Of a stretch of DNA of 64,000 nt, positions 32,728 through 42,537 are shown in pieces; within the stretch, counting starts at the first letter, position 1; every line of letters begins with the position of its first letter. The position numbers and the translations under genes were made by a program. The DNA comes from Lineus longissimus (lineage: Eukaryota > Nemertea > Pilidiophora > Heteronemertea > Lineidae). Location of the stretch: the NCBI RefSeq assembly GCF_910592395.1, contig NC_088311.1, positions 14,388,501 through 14,452,500 on the forward strand, read 5' to 3'. A model generated the notes under the pieces. That model ran no database searches and was not told where the DNA came from. It saw nothing but the letters and a program-made list of their open reading frames with translations.

Positions 32728-34281
32728 ATGAGTGGAAAAGAGAATCGAAATACAAGCGCGGGAAATGATGATGGCGCTGAAGATGAGTTCCATTTAGGTG
32801 ACGAACCAAATCAAGATGAGTTTGAAGAGGACGATCAACATCCTAGTGAAGATAGAAGACAGTTAAGGAGTGGTTTCTCAGCCCAGATGAAAGGAGCTGA
32901 GTTGAAGCAGCTCAGTCGTAGCAGATCCGCTTTGACCGGCCGAATTACTGCTAAGAAGAATTGTTTATCAAGACTAATGGAAGGTACCGATACCGATAAG
33001 GTGAAAACAATATTGCGGCAAATGAAAGAGCTGATGGACAAGTTTCTTGGCTGTCATAATGAGTATCAAGCACGACTTCCTGTGAAAGAGAGAGAACGGG
33101 ACCAGGCCTACTGCGACACCAGATTGGACGATTATGAACAGTTTGAAGCCGAAGTCGCGGGTTGGTTGGATACAATGGTAGTCATGGAAACAGAGGGATT
33201 GACTCAACCTGAAACTTCGAGAGGAGTATTTGGCCGAATTGACGTCCGTGCGTCGCCGTTTACACCAGCACATCAGTCAACGAGAATGTCGGATCCGTTA
33301 CCACCAGATCTTACAATGATTTCAAATGTAACACAAGCTACCGAACGAGCACTTTCAGCAATTGCTGACACGCAAAGGGATCTGACGAAACAAATGAGGA
33401 TTCCTAGAGCCGAACCAGAGATATTTGGTGGAGATGAGACCAAGTTCCGTGAGTTCTTCATTGACTTCCAAGAGTACGTAGCTAAATGGACCGACACGGA
33501 CAGAGAGAGGCTAACACAGTTACGAGCATACACGTCAGGAACACCGCATGAATTAGTGCGTGGCTGTGTCCATCTGAGACCTGAAGAAGGGTACGCAGAG
33601 GCTCTTAGACTACTAGAAACAAGATACGGAGCACCGTACGACACCAGCAGAGCATATATCAGGAAAATATCAGCCTGGCCGAAGTTGAGTATGAAGGCTG
33701 CAGAAGATATGGATCGATTTGCGATTTTACTCCGGGATAGCCTAAATGCATTGATTGGACTTGGGCGACTGACTGAACTGGAACATCCGTCCATGATGGC
33801 CCAGATTGTGGATAAACTACCTGACTGCTTAAGATATAAGTGGATTAGGCAGGATACAGAAATTTTTACGAAAACTGGTAATCCGGCTAATTACCAGAAC
33901 TTGGTTAAGTTTATTGAAGCACAGGCCAAGGTAGTTATGAACCCCAGGTATGGCACCAGACAAAGGACCGAAGAGGGACCAAAACCATCTCAAGGAGAAA
34001 GAAAACAAGACAAGTCACGATCAAATCCGGGAAAGCAAGCACCGTCCAAAGCTGCTTTCAGAGTAACATCCAGCAGTGAAAGGTCCAATGACAAGCCAGG
34101 AGAAAGAGAAGATCATTGCAGTTACTGTAAGGAATTGCATAAAATCCAAGATTGTATGAAGCTTAAGAAGTTGCCAAGACCTGAGAGAGGTGAATTTCTG
34201 AAGAAGACCGGGCGTTGTTTTAAGTGCTTGGCCATATTGCTAAAGACCATGGCAATCAGTCAACCAGCCAGACAGTTGTGA
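32728..34281 (+). CDS. gag: BEL gag
   Basis: 517 codons from an ATG after a 270-bp leader. An N-terminal acidic segment and coiled coil are followed by the gag core (FGGDETKFREFFIDFQEY, DRERLTQLRAYTSG, LETRYGAPYDTSRAYI), which matches the BEL/Pao gag domain. A zinc-knuckle region starts HCSYCKELHKIQDC and the second knuckle CFKC is cut by a one-base shift near 34222; the rest of that knuckle is read in the next frame. The product packages the element RNA. The shift may be a mutation or a programmed frameshift site; I cannot tell which. Confidence 0.85.
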   Translation: MSGKENRNTSAGNDDGAEDEFHLGDEPNQDEFEEDDQHPSEDRRQLRSGFSAQMKGAELKQLSRSRSALTGRITAKKNCLSRLMEGTDTDKVKTILRQMKELMDKFLGCHNEYQARLPVKERERDQAYCDTRLDDYEQFEAEVAGWLDTMVVMETEGLTQPETSRGVFGRIDVRASPFTPAHQSTRMSDPLPPDLTMISNVTQATERALSAIADTQRDLTKQMRIPRAEPEIFGGDETKFREFFIDFQEYVAKWTDTDRERLTQLRAYTSGTPHELVRGCVHLRPEEGYAEALRLLETRYGAPYDTSRAYIRKISAWPKLSMKAAEDMDRFAILLRDSLNALIGLGRLTELEHPSMMAQIVDKLPDCLRYKWIRQDTEIFTKTGNPANYQNLVKFIEAQAKVVMNPRYGTRQRTEEGPKPSQGERKQDKSRSNPGKQAPSKAAFRVTSSSERSNDKPGEREDHCSYCKELHKIQDCMKLKKLPRPERGEFLKKTGRCFKCLAILLKTMAISQPARQL

Positions 34282-35009
34282 AACCTGAGACCCCCAGTTC
34301 TGTAAACAAATCAGAAGCTGTAAAGTCAAGAGAAGCCGTGAAAACTGTGAAAACAGAAGAAGTAACTTCAAGAAGAATTGGAACCACTGGGAGAATTGCA
34401 ATGGCAGTCTTACCAGTCAAGCTGAGAAGTTTACATAATGGAGTAGAAGTTACTACGAATGTATTCTTAGACAATGGAGCCGGAGCGAGTTTCATCACTG
34501 ATGGATTGGCGACCAAGATGGGACTTACAGGCCAGTCTGTGAAAGTTGACCTATCCACGATGCTCCAGAGCTGTGCTAGTGTTGATTCAAGAAAAATCCA
34601 GAGACTTGAAGTCAAAGGCCTTTCCAAGGGAGATGAGTGGATCAAATTGAATGAACTCTTCACACACAGTACGATTCCCATCAAGCCTTGGGAGATTCCC
34701 ACAGAGAATGATGTTAGGAAATACCCAGAGTTAAAGAAAGTTGATCTGAAAGTTATCGATCACCCAGTTGAGATACTCTTCGGAGCTAATCAACCAGAAA
34801 TCACACGGCCAGTAGAGGTCATTCCCACAAAAGAAGATGGACCCTACGCTATGCGGACCAAGATCGGCTGGACGCTACTCGGACCTGTTCAGAGGGGCCG
34901 GATGAATATTGCTTCAAAGCCTCTCCACAGACTTACCGTTGAAGAACTGAACAACAACATGAATGCTCACTTCAGCAGAGAATTTGATGACGGACCACAG
35001 GGCGAATAG
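34224..35009 (+). CDS. BEL aspartic protease region of pol
   Basis: In the frame after gag, GHIAKDHG completes the zinc knuckle. An aspartic protease core follows, with FLDNGAGASFITDGLATKMG, DNGA taking the place of the usual DTGA/DSGA, and VEILFGANQPEI near the end. The frame ends at TAG 35007-35009. The reverse transcriptase continues in the same frame after the stop, so one nonsense codon separates them. Confidence 0.8.
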   Translation: MLGHIAKDHGNQSTSQTVVKPETPSSVNKSEAVKSREAVKTVKTEEVTSRRIGTTGRIAMAVLPVKLRSLHNGVEVTTNVFLDNGAGASFITDGLATKMGLTGQSVKVDLSTMLQSCASVDSRKIQRLEVKGLSKGDEWIKLNELFTHSTIPIKPWEIPTENDVRKYPELKKVDLKVIDHPVEILFGANQPEITRPVEVIPTKEDGPYAMRTKIGWTLLGPVQRGRMNIASKPLHRLTVEELNNNMNAHFSREFDDGPQGE

Positions 35010-35015
35010 ATTCGT

Positions 35016-36353
35016 ATGTCCAGAGAGGAAGAACGCTTCATGACTAAGCTGCGAGGAACCACCGCCTACACTGGAGAACGATATCAGGTTCGCTTACCGC
35101 TGAAGGATCAACTTCCAGCAGTTCCAGAGAGCAGACCAATGGCTGAACGTAGATTATCTGCAGTGTTGAAACGAATGAAAAGAGACAAGAACTATGCGAC
35201 TGCTTATCAGAGCCAGATGAATGACCTTAAGAAAAAGAGATACATCGAACGTGTTCCAGAGAATGAACTTGATGTAAAAATCAGATGGTATCTACCACAT
35301 CATGGTGTAATCAGCGAGAGAAAGCAGTCCAAGTTGCGAATCGTGTTTGATGGTTCAGCTGAAATTGATGGAATTTCAATCAACAACCTGTTGATGAAAG
35401 GGCCAGACCTGACAAACAGGCTAGACGGAGTACTACTAAGGTTCAGAGAGTACCCAGTTGCCGTTAGCAGTGACATTCAAGCCATGTTCCACCAGATACA
35501 AGTACCGCCAGAAGATCGAAATTGCTACCGATTTTTATGGGTCGATGACCAAGGCCAGATTGAAGATTGGAGGTGGACAGTACATCCTTTCGGATCGAAA
35601 CCTTCACCAGCCATAGCATGCCATGCGTTGAACCACGGGTTGGAAGAACAGGCTGATGACAGAACAAGAGAGAGTTGTATTGCTGCTAAACAGACATTTT
35701 ACGTTGATGATCATCTCGACAGCTTCATAGACACTGAAAGGGCAGTAAAACACGTTAAATGTGTTGACGAGACATGCCAACGCTCAGGATTCCTGTTGAG
35801 AAAATATGCCAGTAATCATCCAGAGATCATCAACTGTATACCGCAGGATCGCCACGTTGAAATTGGGAGTGAAATTAGCCTAACAGAAGATTGTAAAGAG
35901 ATGCCAACACTTGGTATGAACTGGAAGCCTGAGAGTGACAAGTTGACTTACCGAGCTCCAGATCTTAAGGAAGTTAAAACCAGACCCGAGCTTTTGTCAA
36001 ACATGACGAAGCTGTTTGATTTTTTGGGGTTGGTGTCACCATGGATACTCAACTGTAGATTAATTGTACAGAACCTGTCAAGGCTGAAGCTAAATTCGGA
36101 TGACCCTGTACCAGAAGATGAACTTCGAAAGTGGATCAACTGGAGAGATGGAACTCATGCAGTCACGGAGATAGAGTTTGAGAGATGTGTGACCACTTAT
36201 ACACCTGGACCACACGATGAACATCAGCTACACGTGTTCGGCGATGCATCCGAAAGAGCACATGGTGTAGCAGCTTACATTAGCACCCAGAGTGAGGATG
36301 AGATTGACTCCAAGCTGATCTACGCTAGATCCAGAGTAAATCCGCAAAATTAA
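35016..36353 (+). CDS. BEL reverse transcriptase and RNase H start
   Basis: 446 codons. Visible are YLPHHGVISERKQSKLRIVF, SDIQAMFHQIQVPPEDRN, WTVHPFGSKPSPAIACHALN, the catalytic FYVDDHLDS, the thumb region and the start of RNase H (HVFGDASERAHGVAAYI). The frame ends early at 36353, and homology continues in another frame. It would copy the element RNA into DNA. Confidence 0.9.
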   Translation: MSREEERFMTKLRGTTAYTGERYQVRLPLKDQLPAVPESRPMAERRLSAVLKRMKRDKNYATAYQSQMNDLKKKRYIERVPENELDVKIRWYLPHHGVISERKQSKLRIVFDGSAEIDGISINNLLMKGPDLTNRLDGVLLRFREYPVAVSSDIQAMFHQIQVPPEDRNCYRFLWVDDQGQIEDWRWTVHPFGSKPSPAIACHALNHGLEEQADDRTRESCIAAKQTFYVDDHLDSFIDTERAVKHVKCVDETCQRSGFLLRKYASNHPEIINCIPQDRHVEIGSEISLTEDCKEMPTLGMNWKPESDKLTYRAPDLKEVKTRPELLSNMTKLFDFLGLVSPWILNCRLIVQNLSRLKLNSDDPVPEDELRKWINWRDGTHAVTEIEFERCVTTYTPGPHDEHQLHVFGDASERAHGVAAYISTQSEDEIDSKLIYARSRVNPQN

Positions 36354-38085
36354 TTGGACAGATAGCACGATTGTCCTTGAATACCTCCGAAATGAGACCA
36401 TTCAAACCTCAGTCTTTCTCAGAAACCGAGTTGGGACAATCTTGACTCTCACCAGAGTCGAGGATTGGAGGCATGTACAAGGCAGAGAAAACCCAGCTGA
36501 TATTGCATCAAGGGGCGGGACAGCCCGGGATCTAAGATCAAGCCTATGGCAACATGGGCCAGAGTTCCTGCGACTGCCTGAGGAGATTTCAGTAAATCGC
36601 ATAGAGGGACAATCAGCAGCAGACAAAGGAGCAGATCACACCATTTCAGTACTGAATAGACTATCCGATTGGGAAAGGATCCTAAACCTTGTCCAGTGTA
36701 TGCTGAAGCCTTTCAACCCTGAGGATGAGGTTTCAACAGCTGATGCTAGAATTCATGCCAAGGTTGCAGTCCTGAGAACCATTCAACGAATGTACTACAG
36801 TGCGGAGTTACAGAGTCTGCGTGAGAAATTGACAACTCCAAGATGCAGCAAAATTCGTAAGTTATGCCCAGAGATCGACAAAGATGGCTTACTTCGCGTC
36901 GGGGGAAGATTGAACAACAGTCTGCTACCACATGAGGGAAGACGACCAATCATACTGACAGGTGGAGAGCCATTGGTCCGAAAACTCATCCGCAGGATCC
37001 ATTGGATGGAAGGCCACGTCGGAAGAAATCATGTGGTTTCATCACTGCGAGAACGATACTGGGTCACGGGAGTCACAGTAGCTGTCAAGCAGGTTTTAAA
37101 GGATTGCGTGTTATGCAAGAAATACCAAGCAAGACTCCAGACTCAGAAAATGGGAAACCTACCTATCGACAGAATATCTGCCACAAGAGCTTTCGAGAAT
37201 TCGGGAGTCGACTACTTCGGACCGTTGGAGGTGAAGATATCAGGTCGTTTGTACAAACGGTACGGAGTACTCTTTTCATGCAACTATACTAGAGCCATTC
37301 ACTTGGAGCTGACTCGAAAGTTGGACACTCAGTCGTGTCTCTTGGCAATCAGCCATTTCACGAACCGCCGGGGGAGACCAAGGAAACTCAGATCCGATAA
37401 TGGAAGTAATTTGATTGGAGCTTCCAAGGAGCTGAAACAGGACTTACTTAAATTGAACAAGGAGTTGCGGCTCCAAGAAAAACTAGCAAAGGAGGAGATT
37501 GACTGGGAATTTAACCCCCCTCTTGCAAGTCACTTTGGAGGACACTATGAACGGCAGATAAGATCGGTCAGAAAGATTCTATATGGACTAATGAACAAAC
37601 AACGATTGGATGAGGAGGAGATGCAGACAGTTATGGTGAAAGCAGAGTGGATCATGAATAGCAGACCACTAACCGCATGCAGCGCTGCTGACACTTCGGT
37701 CGTCGCAATAACTCCGAATCATTTAATGGGATTGAACACGGTGGAAACAGACACTAGTGTAACTGAGGAAAGTGACATGTACCGAGGAAGATGGAAACGC
37801 GTGAATTACGTGACTGACCAAATCTGGAAGCAGTTTAACAAACTGTATGTTTTATCATTGCAGGAGCGAAACAAGTGGCAGGATGCAAAATCAGACCTGC
37901 AACAGGACGATATCGTTGTGCTACAGGACACTTCAGTTGGTAGAGCCTATTGGCCAGTTGGTAGGATCGTGAACATTCACAAAGGAAGTGACGGTCATGT
38001 TAGATCATGTGAAGTTCGCACTCAGAATGGAACCTACCGTAGACCAATCACCAAGTTAGCCAAACTGCTGGAAGCAGAGGACTAA
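36354..38085 (+). CDS. BEL RNase H end and integrase
   Basis: The frame is open from 36442 to 38085; the stretch from 36354 joins it by a frameshift. It shows the RNase H end (VQGRENPADIASRG), the HHCC zinc-binding region (HWMEGHVGRNHVV, CVLCKKYQ), and the integrase core with DYFGPL, LRSDNGSNLIGA and HYERQIRSVRK, followed by the C-terminal domain found in BEL/Pao integrases (WPVGRIVNIHKG). It inserts element DNA into host DNA. One shift separates it from the reverse transcriptase. Confidence 0.88.
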
Positions 38086-38382
38086 GTTCAGCTTATGGAA
38101 AGATACAGTGACTTTGTGTAGAATTCGATTACTTCGTTCGTTGCGCTTTAGAACCTAACGTGTACTATCGCATTAATTCTTTGGACTGAAAATTCAAGGA
38201 GTTCTAGTTGTGTTGATGAGCAAAATCAGATGCGCTATTAAGTTCAGGAGATTTCTTTTTCATGTGTTTCATAGTTCGCGTTAATATTCTATTTAGAGGA
38301 CCCGTTAAATATAGTTAGTTACTAGTCTTCGTACACTCTTTTGGACTTGTAAATCCAAACGCAGTCGGATTTAAGGTGCCGG

Positions 38383-38774
38383 TGTTAGTGGACCCCCGTT
38401 AGGAACCGCACACTCACGTGTACGTAATGCTTTAATGCGCTAAGACACTGCATTCACGACAGATCACCGTGTGATGAGGAGATGATTGAACTTTAGATTT
38501 TGACCCCTAAACTAGGACTAAGGGATATGAAAGGGGCACAAACGTGTGAGTAAGAATCCGTATTTCGCTATCTGTGATTTGGACTATCAGTTTCGATCAG
38601 ATATTCAGACCAATTGTTCTTTTATGCAGATCAGACCAACGAACCCTACTCGATGATGCCAGAAGCTCAAAGCAGATGTTTATGTTGGACTCGATATTAA
38701 AGACCCCACTTTAACACACCTTTTTATCGTCTTCCGTGTGTTCATCCCTGAGTTTGAAGGCTAAGCCACCCACA
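38383..38774 (+). repeat. BEL 3' LTR
   Basis: 392 bp, with about three differences from the 5' LTR. The stretch 38086-38382 just upstream is the element's 3' untranslated region and holds no other gene. Confidence 0.95.
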
Positions 38775-38828
38775 GGGACACATCATTTAAATTAACATTT
38801 TCACTGGAATTAAATTGCTGGCATTGGT

Positions 38829-39272
38829 ATGTTATTTGGATCTGCAATAATCAATGGATTAGCATTCACTGGATCCGGTTACCTTTTTAAAAAACTAGAC
38901 AAGAATGGCTATGAGACTGAAATGAAGAGACATAATTTAGCTCAATAGCAATTGCAAAGAGCATCCACAGAATGGGATGAGCATAGGAAAAGTACCATTG
39001 ACTTCGTTAACCTTGAATTAAAGAGAGAAAGAGACGCTTCTATTGATTTTAACAATACTGATTCAGCACTTACTGTTTACAATCATTTACATCCAGAAAG
39101 AACTATTGTACTACCTCAGCGACCACAATTAAGTGATTACTACCAACCTAGTGATGAAATGAAGAAATACGAGTACCTATGGATTATCCTAGGACTTAGT
39201 GGTTTAGGGTTAATAATTTATTATTTTACTAGGGTTAGAAAGACTAAGACCATTGATGAGAAGCGGGACTAA
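38829..39272 (+). pseudogene. conserved Polinton membrane protein, one amber codon
   Basis: The frame starts MLFGSAIINGLAFTGSGYLF and continues through TAG at 38946-38948 in the same phase to 39272, giving 147 codons. A helical middle has QRASTEWDEHRKSTIDFVNL; LSDYYQPSDEMKKYEYLW leads into a C-terminal membrane helix. This N-terminal hydrophobic, central helical and LSDYY plus C-terminal helix pattern recurs in Polintons of many invertebrates as a conserved unknown. It probably is a virion membrane or minor capsid component. It overlaps the convergent ATPase by four bases. Confidence 0.65.
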
Positions 39273-39889
39273 GATTTTTGATGTGAAAGAGTAAATCCAA
39301 ATGGATGTTGTAGTCTAATGATCAGTTTTGATCCTTTTTTCATCTTAAGTTCTTCTATGTAGTACTGTCTTTTCTCCTTAGGAATAACACTGTTTTCTTC
39401 TAAGGCATCTTTCATGGCTGATTCATCCTTATTAAAAAATAATACTAAAATTCTTATGTTCTCTCTGTAGTCCTTGACAACTGAATTGTACTTCTGAACT
39501 AGTAACCAAACAGTGAGATTGTAGTGCCTGCCGGAAAAGGCAAGATTACATAACTCGGACACCTTCTTTTTTGTGTCTCTCAAATTAGCACAGTCATCAA
39601 TGAGGAATAATGTGTTAGAACCAGCAAAGGTCAGAGTAGCAAACTGAAGCACAAGGTCCAAATTACTGGCCACAGCTTCGGGATTAACTATGTAGACGTT
39701 CTTGTCTTGGTAAATCCATTTCCTTTCATATGTCTTATTGTTGAAATATGTTGGACAGAAAATGACTATGTTCTGGAACTTGTGCCGATACTCCTTTTCT
39801 AAGAGGTCAAGGGCAAAATATGTCTTACCACAATTGGTAACACCAGAAATTAACATATTGTGTGGCTCGTAAATAAATACTTCACTCAT
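39269..39889 (-). CDS. FtsK/HerA-type genome-packaging ATPase, Polinton B
   Basis: An intact frame of 206 residues. Walker A is SGVTNCGKTYF (about 15-25); Walker B is NTLFLIDDCANL (about 95-105); SELCNLAFSGRHYNLTVWLL follows as the sensor region. This is the A32-like packaging ATPase of Polintons, which drives DNA into the capsid. It lies opposite to its neighbours; its ATG is only four bases from the integrase ATG. No mini-palindrome insert is present. Confidence 0.9.
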   Translation of the reverse strand: MSEVFIYEPHNMLISGVTNCGKTYFALDLLEKEYRHKFQNIVIFCPTYFNNKTYERKWIYQDKNVYIVNPEAVASNLDLVLQFATLTFAGSNTLFLIDDCANLRDTKKKVSELCNLAFSGRHYNLTVWLLVQKYNSVVKDYRENIRILVLFFNKDESAMKDALEENSVIPKEKRQYYIEELKMKKGSKLIIRLQHPFGFTLSHQKS

Positions 39890-39896
39890 TTAAATG
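39887..39896. promoter_or_regulatory. palindromic divergent start pair CATTTAAATG
   Basis: The ATPase start codon (minus) and the integrase start codon (plus) share the 10-base palindrome CATTTAAATG. There is no room for a promoter between them, so each gene's control sequence must lie in the other gene, or the start context itself is the signal. Confidence 0.6.
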
Positions 39897-41014
39897 GATG
39901 TAAAGGATGACAAACAGCAGTATCTAAGGGATTTGTACTACAACCCCGAGAGTCCCGTGGCTTACAGTTCTTTGAGTAAAATCTGGAAACAGGTCAAGGA
40001 AGATATGACTTCGTCACGAGAGCAGAGCTCAGGAAAACTTATTAAACAAAAAGAAGTGAAAGAATTTCTAGAAACACTACCAACTCACCAACGACACAAA
40101 CCGGCCATTAAGAAATTCACCTTCAGGAAGACAATGGTATCGTACATCGATCAACAATGGCAAGCAGATCTGGTTGACATGCAAAATTTGAGAAACAGAA
40201 TAAGGGTTTCAGATTCATTTTAACAGTCATAGATCTATTTAGTCGTTTTTCTTGGGCTCTAGCAGTTAAGAGTAAGAGGGGAGAAGAAATCAGAGATGCA
40301 TTTAAAGTGATATTTGAGGAAGCAAAACCAACGAAAATCCAGTTTGATGACGGTAAAGAATTTTACAACAAACACTTCAAGGAACTCTTAACAGAAAATG
40401 ACATAGAATGGTTCTCCACAAAATCTGATAAGAAGGCAGCAGTAGTAGAGAGATTCAATAGAACCCTTAAAGAAAAAATGTGGCGTTATTTCACCGCTAA
40501 GGAGACTGACAAGTGGATTGACGTTCTGGATGACCTGGTCAGCGGCTACAATAACACATTTCACTCATCAATAGGTATGAAACCTGTAGACGCCAGAAAG
40601 ATGGAAAACGAAGGAACAGTGTGGTACAATCGTTACGGTCTTCACCTCAAAGAGACATTTGGTGATCCAAAGTACAAAGTAGGTGACAGTGTAAGAATTT
40701 CAAAGTACAAGTCAATTTTCGGTAAAGGTTACATGCCCAACTACACTGAGGAGGTGTTCCAAATCAAACAGATCATCTTTACTCACCCTATCGTCTACAA
40801 GCTTGAGGATTACCACAAAGAAGAAATTCAAGGATATTTCTATGAAGAGGAATTGAGCTATGTTCCTAATCCTGACCAGCTAGAGTACAAGATCGAGAAA
40901 ATCCTAAGGTACAAGACCAGTAAAGGCAAGAAATACGGATTAGTGAAGTGGAAGGGTTACAGTGATAAGTTCAATGAATGGTTACCAGTTTCTGATATCA
41001 AATCATTGAAATGA
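39894..41014 (+). pseudogene. int: Polinton integrase (DDE) with chromodomain, one frameshift
   Basis: The first frame (39894-40223) carries YYNPESPVAYSSLSKIWKQV and DQQWQADLVDM with the first catalytic Asp. A one-base shift near 40195 moves the reading frame; the second frame continues the core with FDDGKEFYNKHF (second Asp) and AAVVERFNRTLKEKMW (catalytic Glu). An SH3-like part (KYKVGDSVRISKYKSIFGKG) and a C-terminal chromodomain (YGLVKWKGYSDKFNEWLP, about 41000) complete it. The chromodomain likely targets integration through histone marks. A diverged mini-palindrome encodes SREQSS at about residue 40. Confidence 0.9.
40007..40030 (-). repeat. diverged mini-palindrome in integrase
   Basis: GACTTCGTC-A-CGAGAGCAGAGCTC: the GAGC hairpin is exact, the GGAC hairpin is damaged. 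It lies in the linker before the catalytic core. Confidence 0.5.
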
Positions 41015-41101
41015 AATAAAGTCTCTAAAGTGACTTAAGTCACAAGAACAAGTTCGAAAAACGTAATTTAAAAAAAAATGTCCTACTAAATAAAGAAAGA
41101 A

Positions 41102-42253
41102 ATGGATGGAGCAATATTTGATAATCAAAATGGTATGATGAATCATAATAATATGATGAATCATGATAATATGATGAATCAAAATATTCAGAAGTTTTTG
41201 TATTATTTGCATCAAAATAATATGTTAAATCAAAATATGATAAATCAGATTATGTTAAATCAAAATATGATAAATCAGTTTATCTTAAATCAGATTATGT
41301 TAAATCAAAACATGGAAAATCAAAACATGGAAAATCAAAATATGATAAATCAGAATAATATGATGAATCAAAACATGGAAAATCAACCTACAATTTATTG
41401 TGTTAAGTGCTGTGAAAAGAAACCTGAAATTAATTTTGAAAAGAACAGGCGTAATAAACTACTTGATTACTGTAAAGAATGTGGTTCAAGTAAAATCAAG
41501 GGATGTAATAAATGTTATGAAATTAAATTACTAAGTGATGGTGAATTTGGTAAAGACGGAAATAGAGGTAACTGCAGATCATGTTTTAATTCATATTACA
41601 AAAAGGATTACCTTGACCAAAATGGTAATAGAGACAGACACAAAATTAGAGTTGGTCTAAACCGCATTTCTAAGGGAGAGTGTAATCGAGCTCTGCTCTC
41701 AGGACGAAGTCCGACCGGTAATTCCTCATTTAATCTAGGATGTACAGACAGTTTCTTCCATCAGTGGTTAGAGTACCAGAGGAGTCTATCTCCAATAGGA
41801 CAAAGTCCCGAGAACAGAGTTCGAATAGAAGAAGAGTTGGATCATGTCTTACCAATCAAGGAATTCAAAGATAAACCTGAACTGTGCTTTGCTTGGTTTA
41901 ACATGAGACCAATGGAAAAGACAGAAAACAGACAGAAGAGTGCTAAAGTAGACTACACACTATTTAAGGATCAATTGGATAGGTCAATGGATTTCATGGT
42001 AAAGATGAGAAGTGAAAACTGGTTTGTCTTTCGAGACCAGGATGTAATACCAGATTGGAAAATAGTGATATCACAGCATTTCGGGGATTATCTTCGTGAT
42101 GAAAATATGATTCTGCTTGATAGATTATCGAATTTAAATAATAACATGAGAATGAACCAGAACATTAACATATGTAGTCAGACAGAAATCATAAACGAGA
42201 TGATTAAGTTGAATAATAGACTTGAAAGAAATTTACTCTTTGCAGTGAATTGA
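41102..42253 (+). CDS. zinc-ribbon HNH nuclease-like protein with Met/Asn repeats, Polinton B
   Basis: 383 residues in an intact frame. Residues 1-98 are a low-complexity run of NQNM and NMMN repeats. Two zinc ribbons follow (YCVKCCEKKP, YCKECGSS; CNKCYE, CRSCFN; about 98-165). The C-terminal part has ELDHVLPIKEF and CFAWFNMRPMEKTENRQKSAK (about 245-285), the pattern of an HNH-type endonuclease with an N-x-x-P and N-x-x-K tail as in virus-encoded HNH proteins. Two mini-palindromes (41686-41714, 41797-41826) lie between the ribbons and the HNH part, in frame. It could cut DNA during recombination or spread of repeats; that is an inference. Confidence 0.7.
   Translation: MDGAIFDNQNGMMNHNNMMNHDNMMNQNIQKFLYYLHQNNMLNQNMINQIMLNQNMINQFILNQIMLNQNMENQNMENQNMINQNNMMNQNMENQPTIYCVKCCEKKPEINFEKNRRNKLLDYCKECGSSKIKGCNKCYEIKLLSDGEFGKDGNRGNCRSCFNSYYKKDYLDQNGNRDRHKIRVGLNRISKGECNRALLSGRSPTGNSSFNLGCTDSFFHQWLEYQRSLSPIGQSPENRVRIEEELDHVLPIKEFKDKPELCFAWFNMRPMEKTENRQKSAKVDYTLFKDQLDRSMDFMVKMRSENWFVFRDQDVIPDWKIVISQHFGDYLRDENMILLDRLSNLNNNMRMNQNINICSQTEIINEMIKLNNRLERNLLFAVN
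41127..41395 (+). repeat. AT-rich short repeats encoding Met/Asn/Gln runs
   Basis: Degenerate 12-21-bp units around ATGTTAAATCAAAATATG and ATGGAAAATCAAAACATG, repeated about 15 times inside the HNH-like gene. Confidence 0.8.
41686..41714 (+). repeat. mini-palindrome in HNH gene
   Basis: GAGC-TCT-GCTC, TCA, GGAC-GAA-GTCC, read as RALLSGRSP. Confidence 0.9.
41797..41826 (-). repeat. mini-palindrome in HNH gene, opposite orientation
   Basis: GGAC-AAA-GTCC, CGA, GAAC-AGA-GTTC, read as GQSPENRVR. Confidence 0.9.
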
Positions 42254-42272
42254 TTTTATTCTACTTAATTAA

Positions 42273-42533
42273 ATGAATAGAACTTGGGGTTACACAAAAC
42301 GACCACGTAATTGGAAAGAAAGATTAGAACGATTTCATAGAGAATTAGAGGCAGAAGTAGAGTCAAAGTTGGAGCCTGGTCCCGAAAAACCTTTAAAACC
42401 TGCTGGGTTAGAAAAACCTGTTGGGTCAGAAAAACCTTTAAAATTTAATGTACTTCAAAAACCTGTAGTGTCTGCAAGATCAACACTAAACACTAGAAAT
42501 GACAGAACAACTGATTCTAGTTTTTCCCACTAA
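42273..42533 (+). CDS. 86-aa hypothetical, Pro/Lys repeats
   Basis: Starts in AATTAAATGA. A basic N-terminus (WGYTKRPRNWKERLERFHRE) is followed by four EKP-L/V-type repeats (PEKPLKPAG, LEKPVG, SEKPLK). No domain is recognised. It lies in a plus-strand run with the HNH and 219-aa genes at 20-bp spacing or less, so probably a real small gene. Confidence 0.55.
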   Translation: MNRTWGYTKRPRNWKERLERFHRELEAEVESKLEPGPEKPLKPAGLEKPVGSEKPLKFNVLQKPVVSARSTLNTRNDRTTDSSFSH

Positions 42534-42537
42534 TTAA

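Larger units (their letters stand above)
32061..38779 (+). mobile_element. BEL/Pao LTR retrotransposon, young insertion
   Basis: The element is 32066-38774. LTRs of 392 bp at each end start TGTTAG and end CCCACA. The two LTRs differ at about three positions, so the insertion is recent. The 5-bp duplication GGGAC (32061-32065, 38775-38779) fits BEL/Pao. The internal region has a gag-protease-RT-RNase H-integrase order with three breaks (shift near 34222, TAG at 35007, shift between 36350 and 36440). Confidence 0.95.

Noticed and set aside
33273-34702. Minus-strand frames of 173 and 148 codons
   Set aside because: They are shadows of BEL gag and protease.
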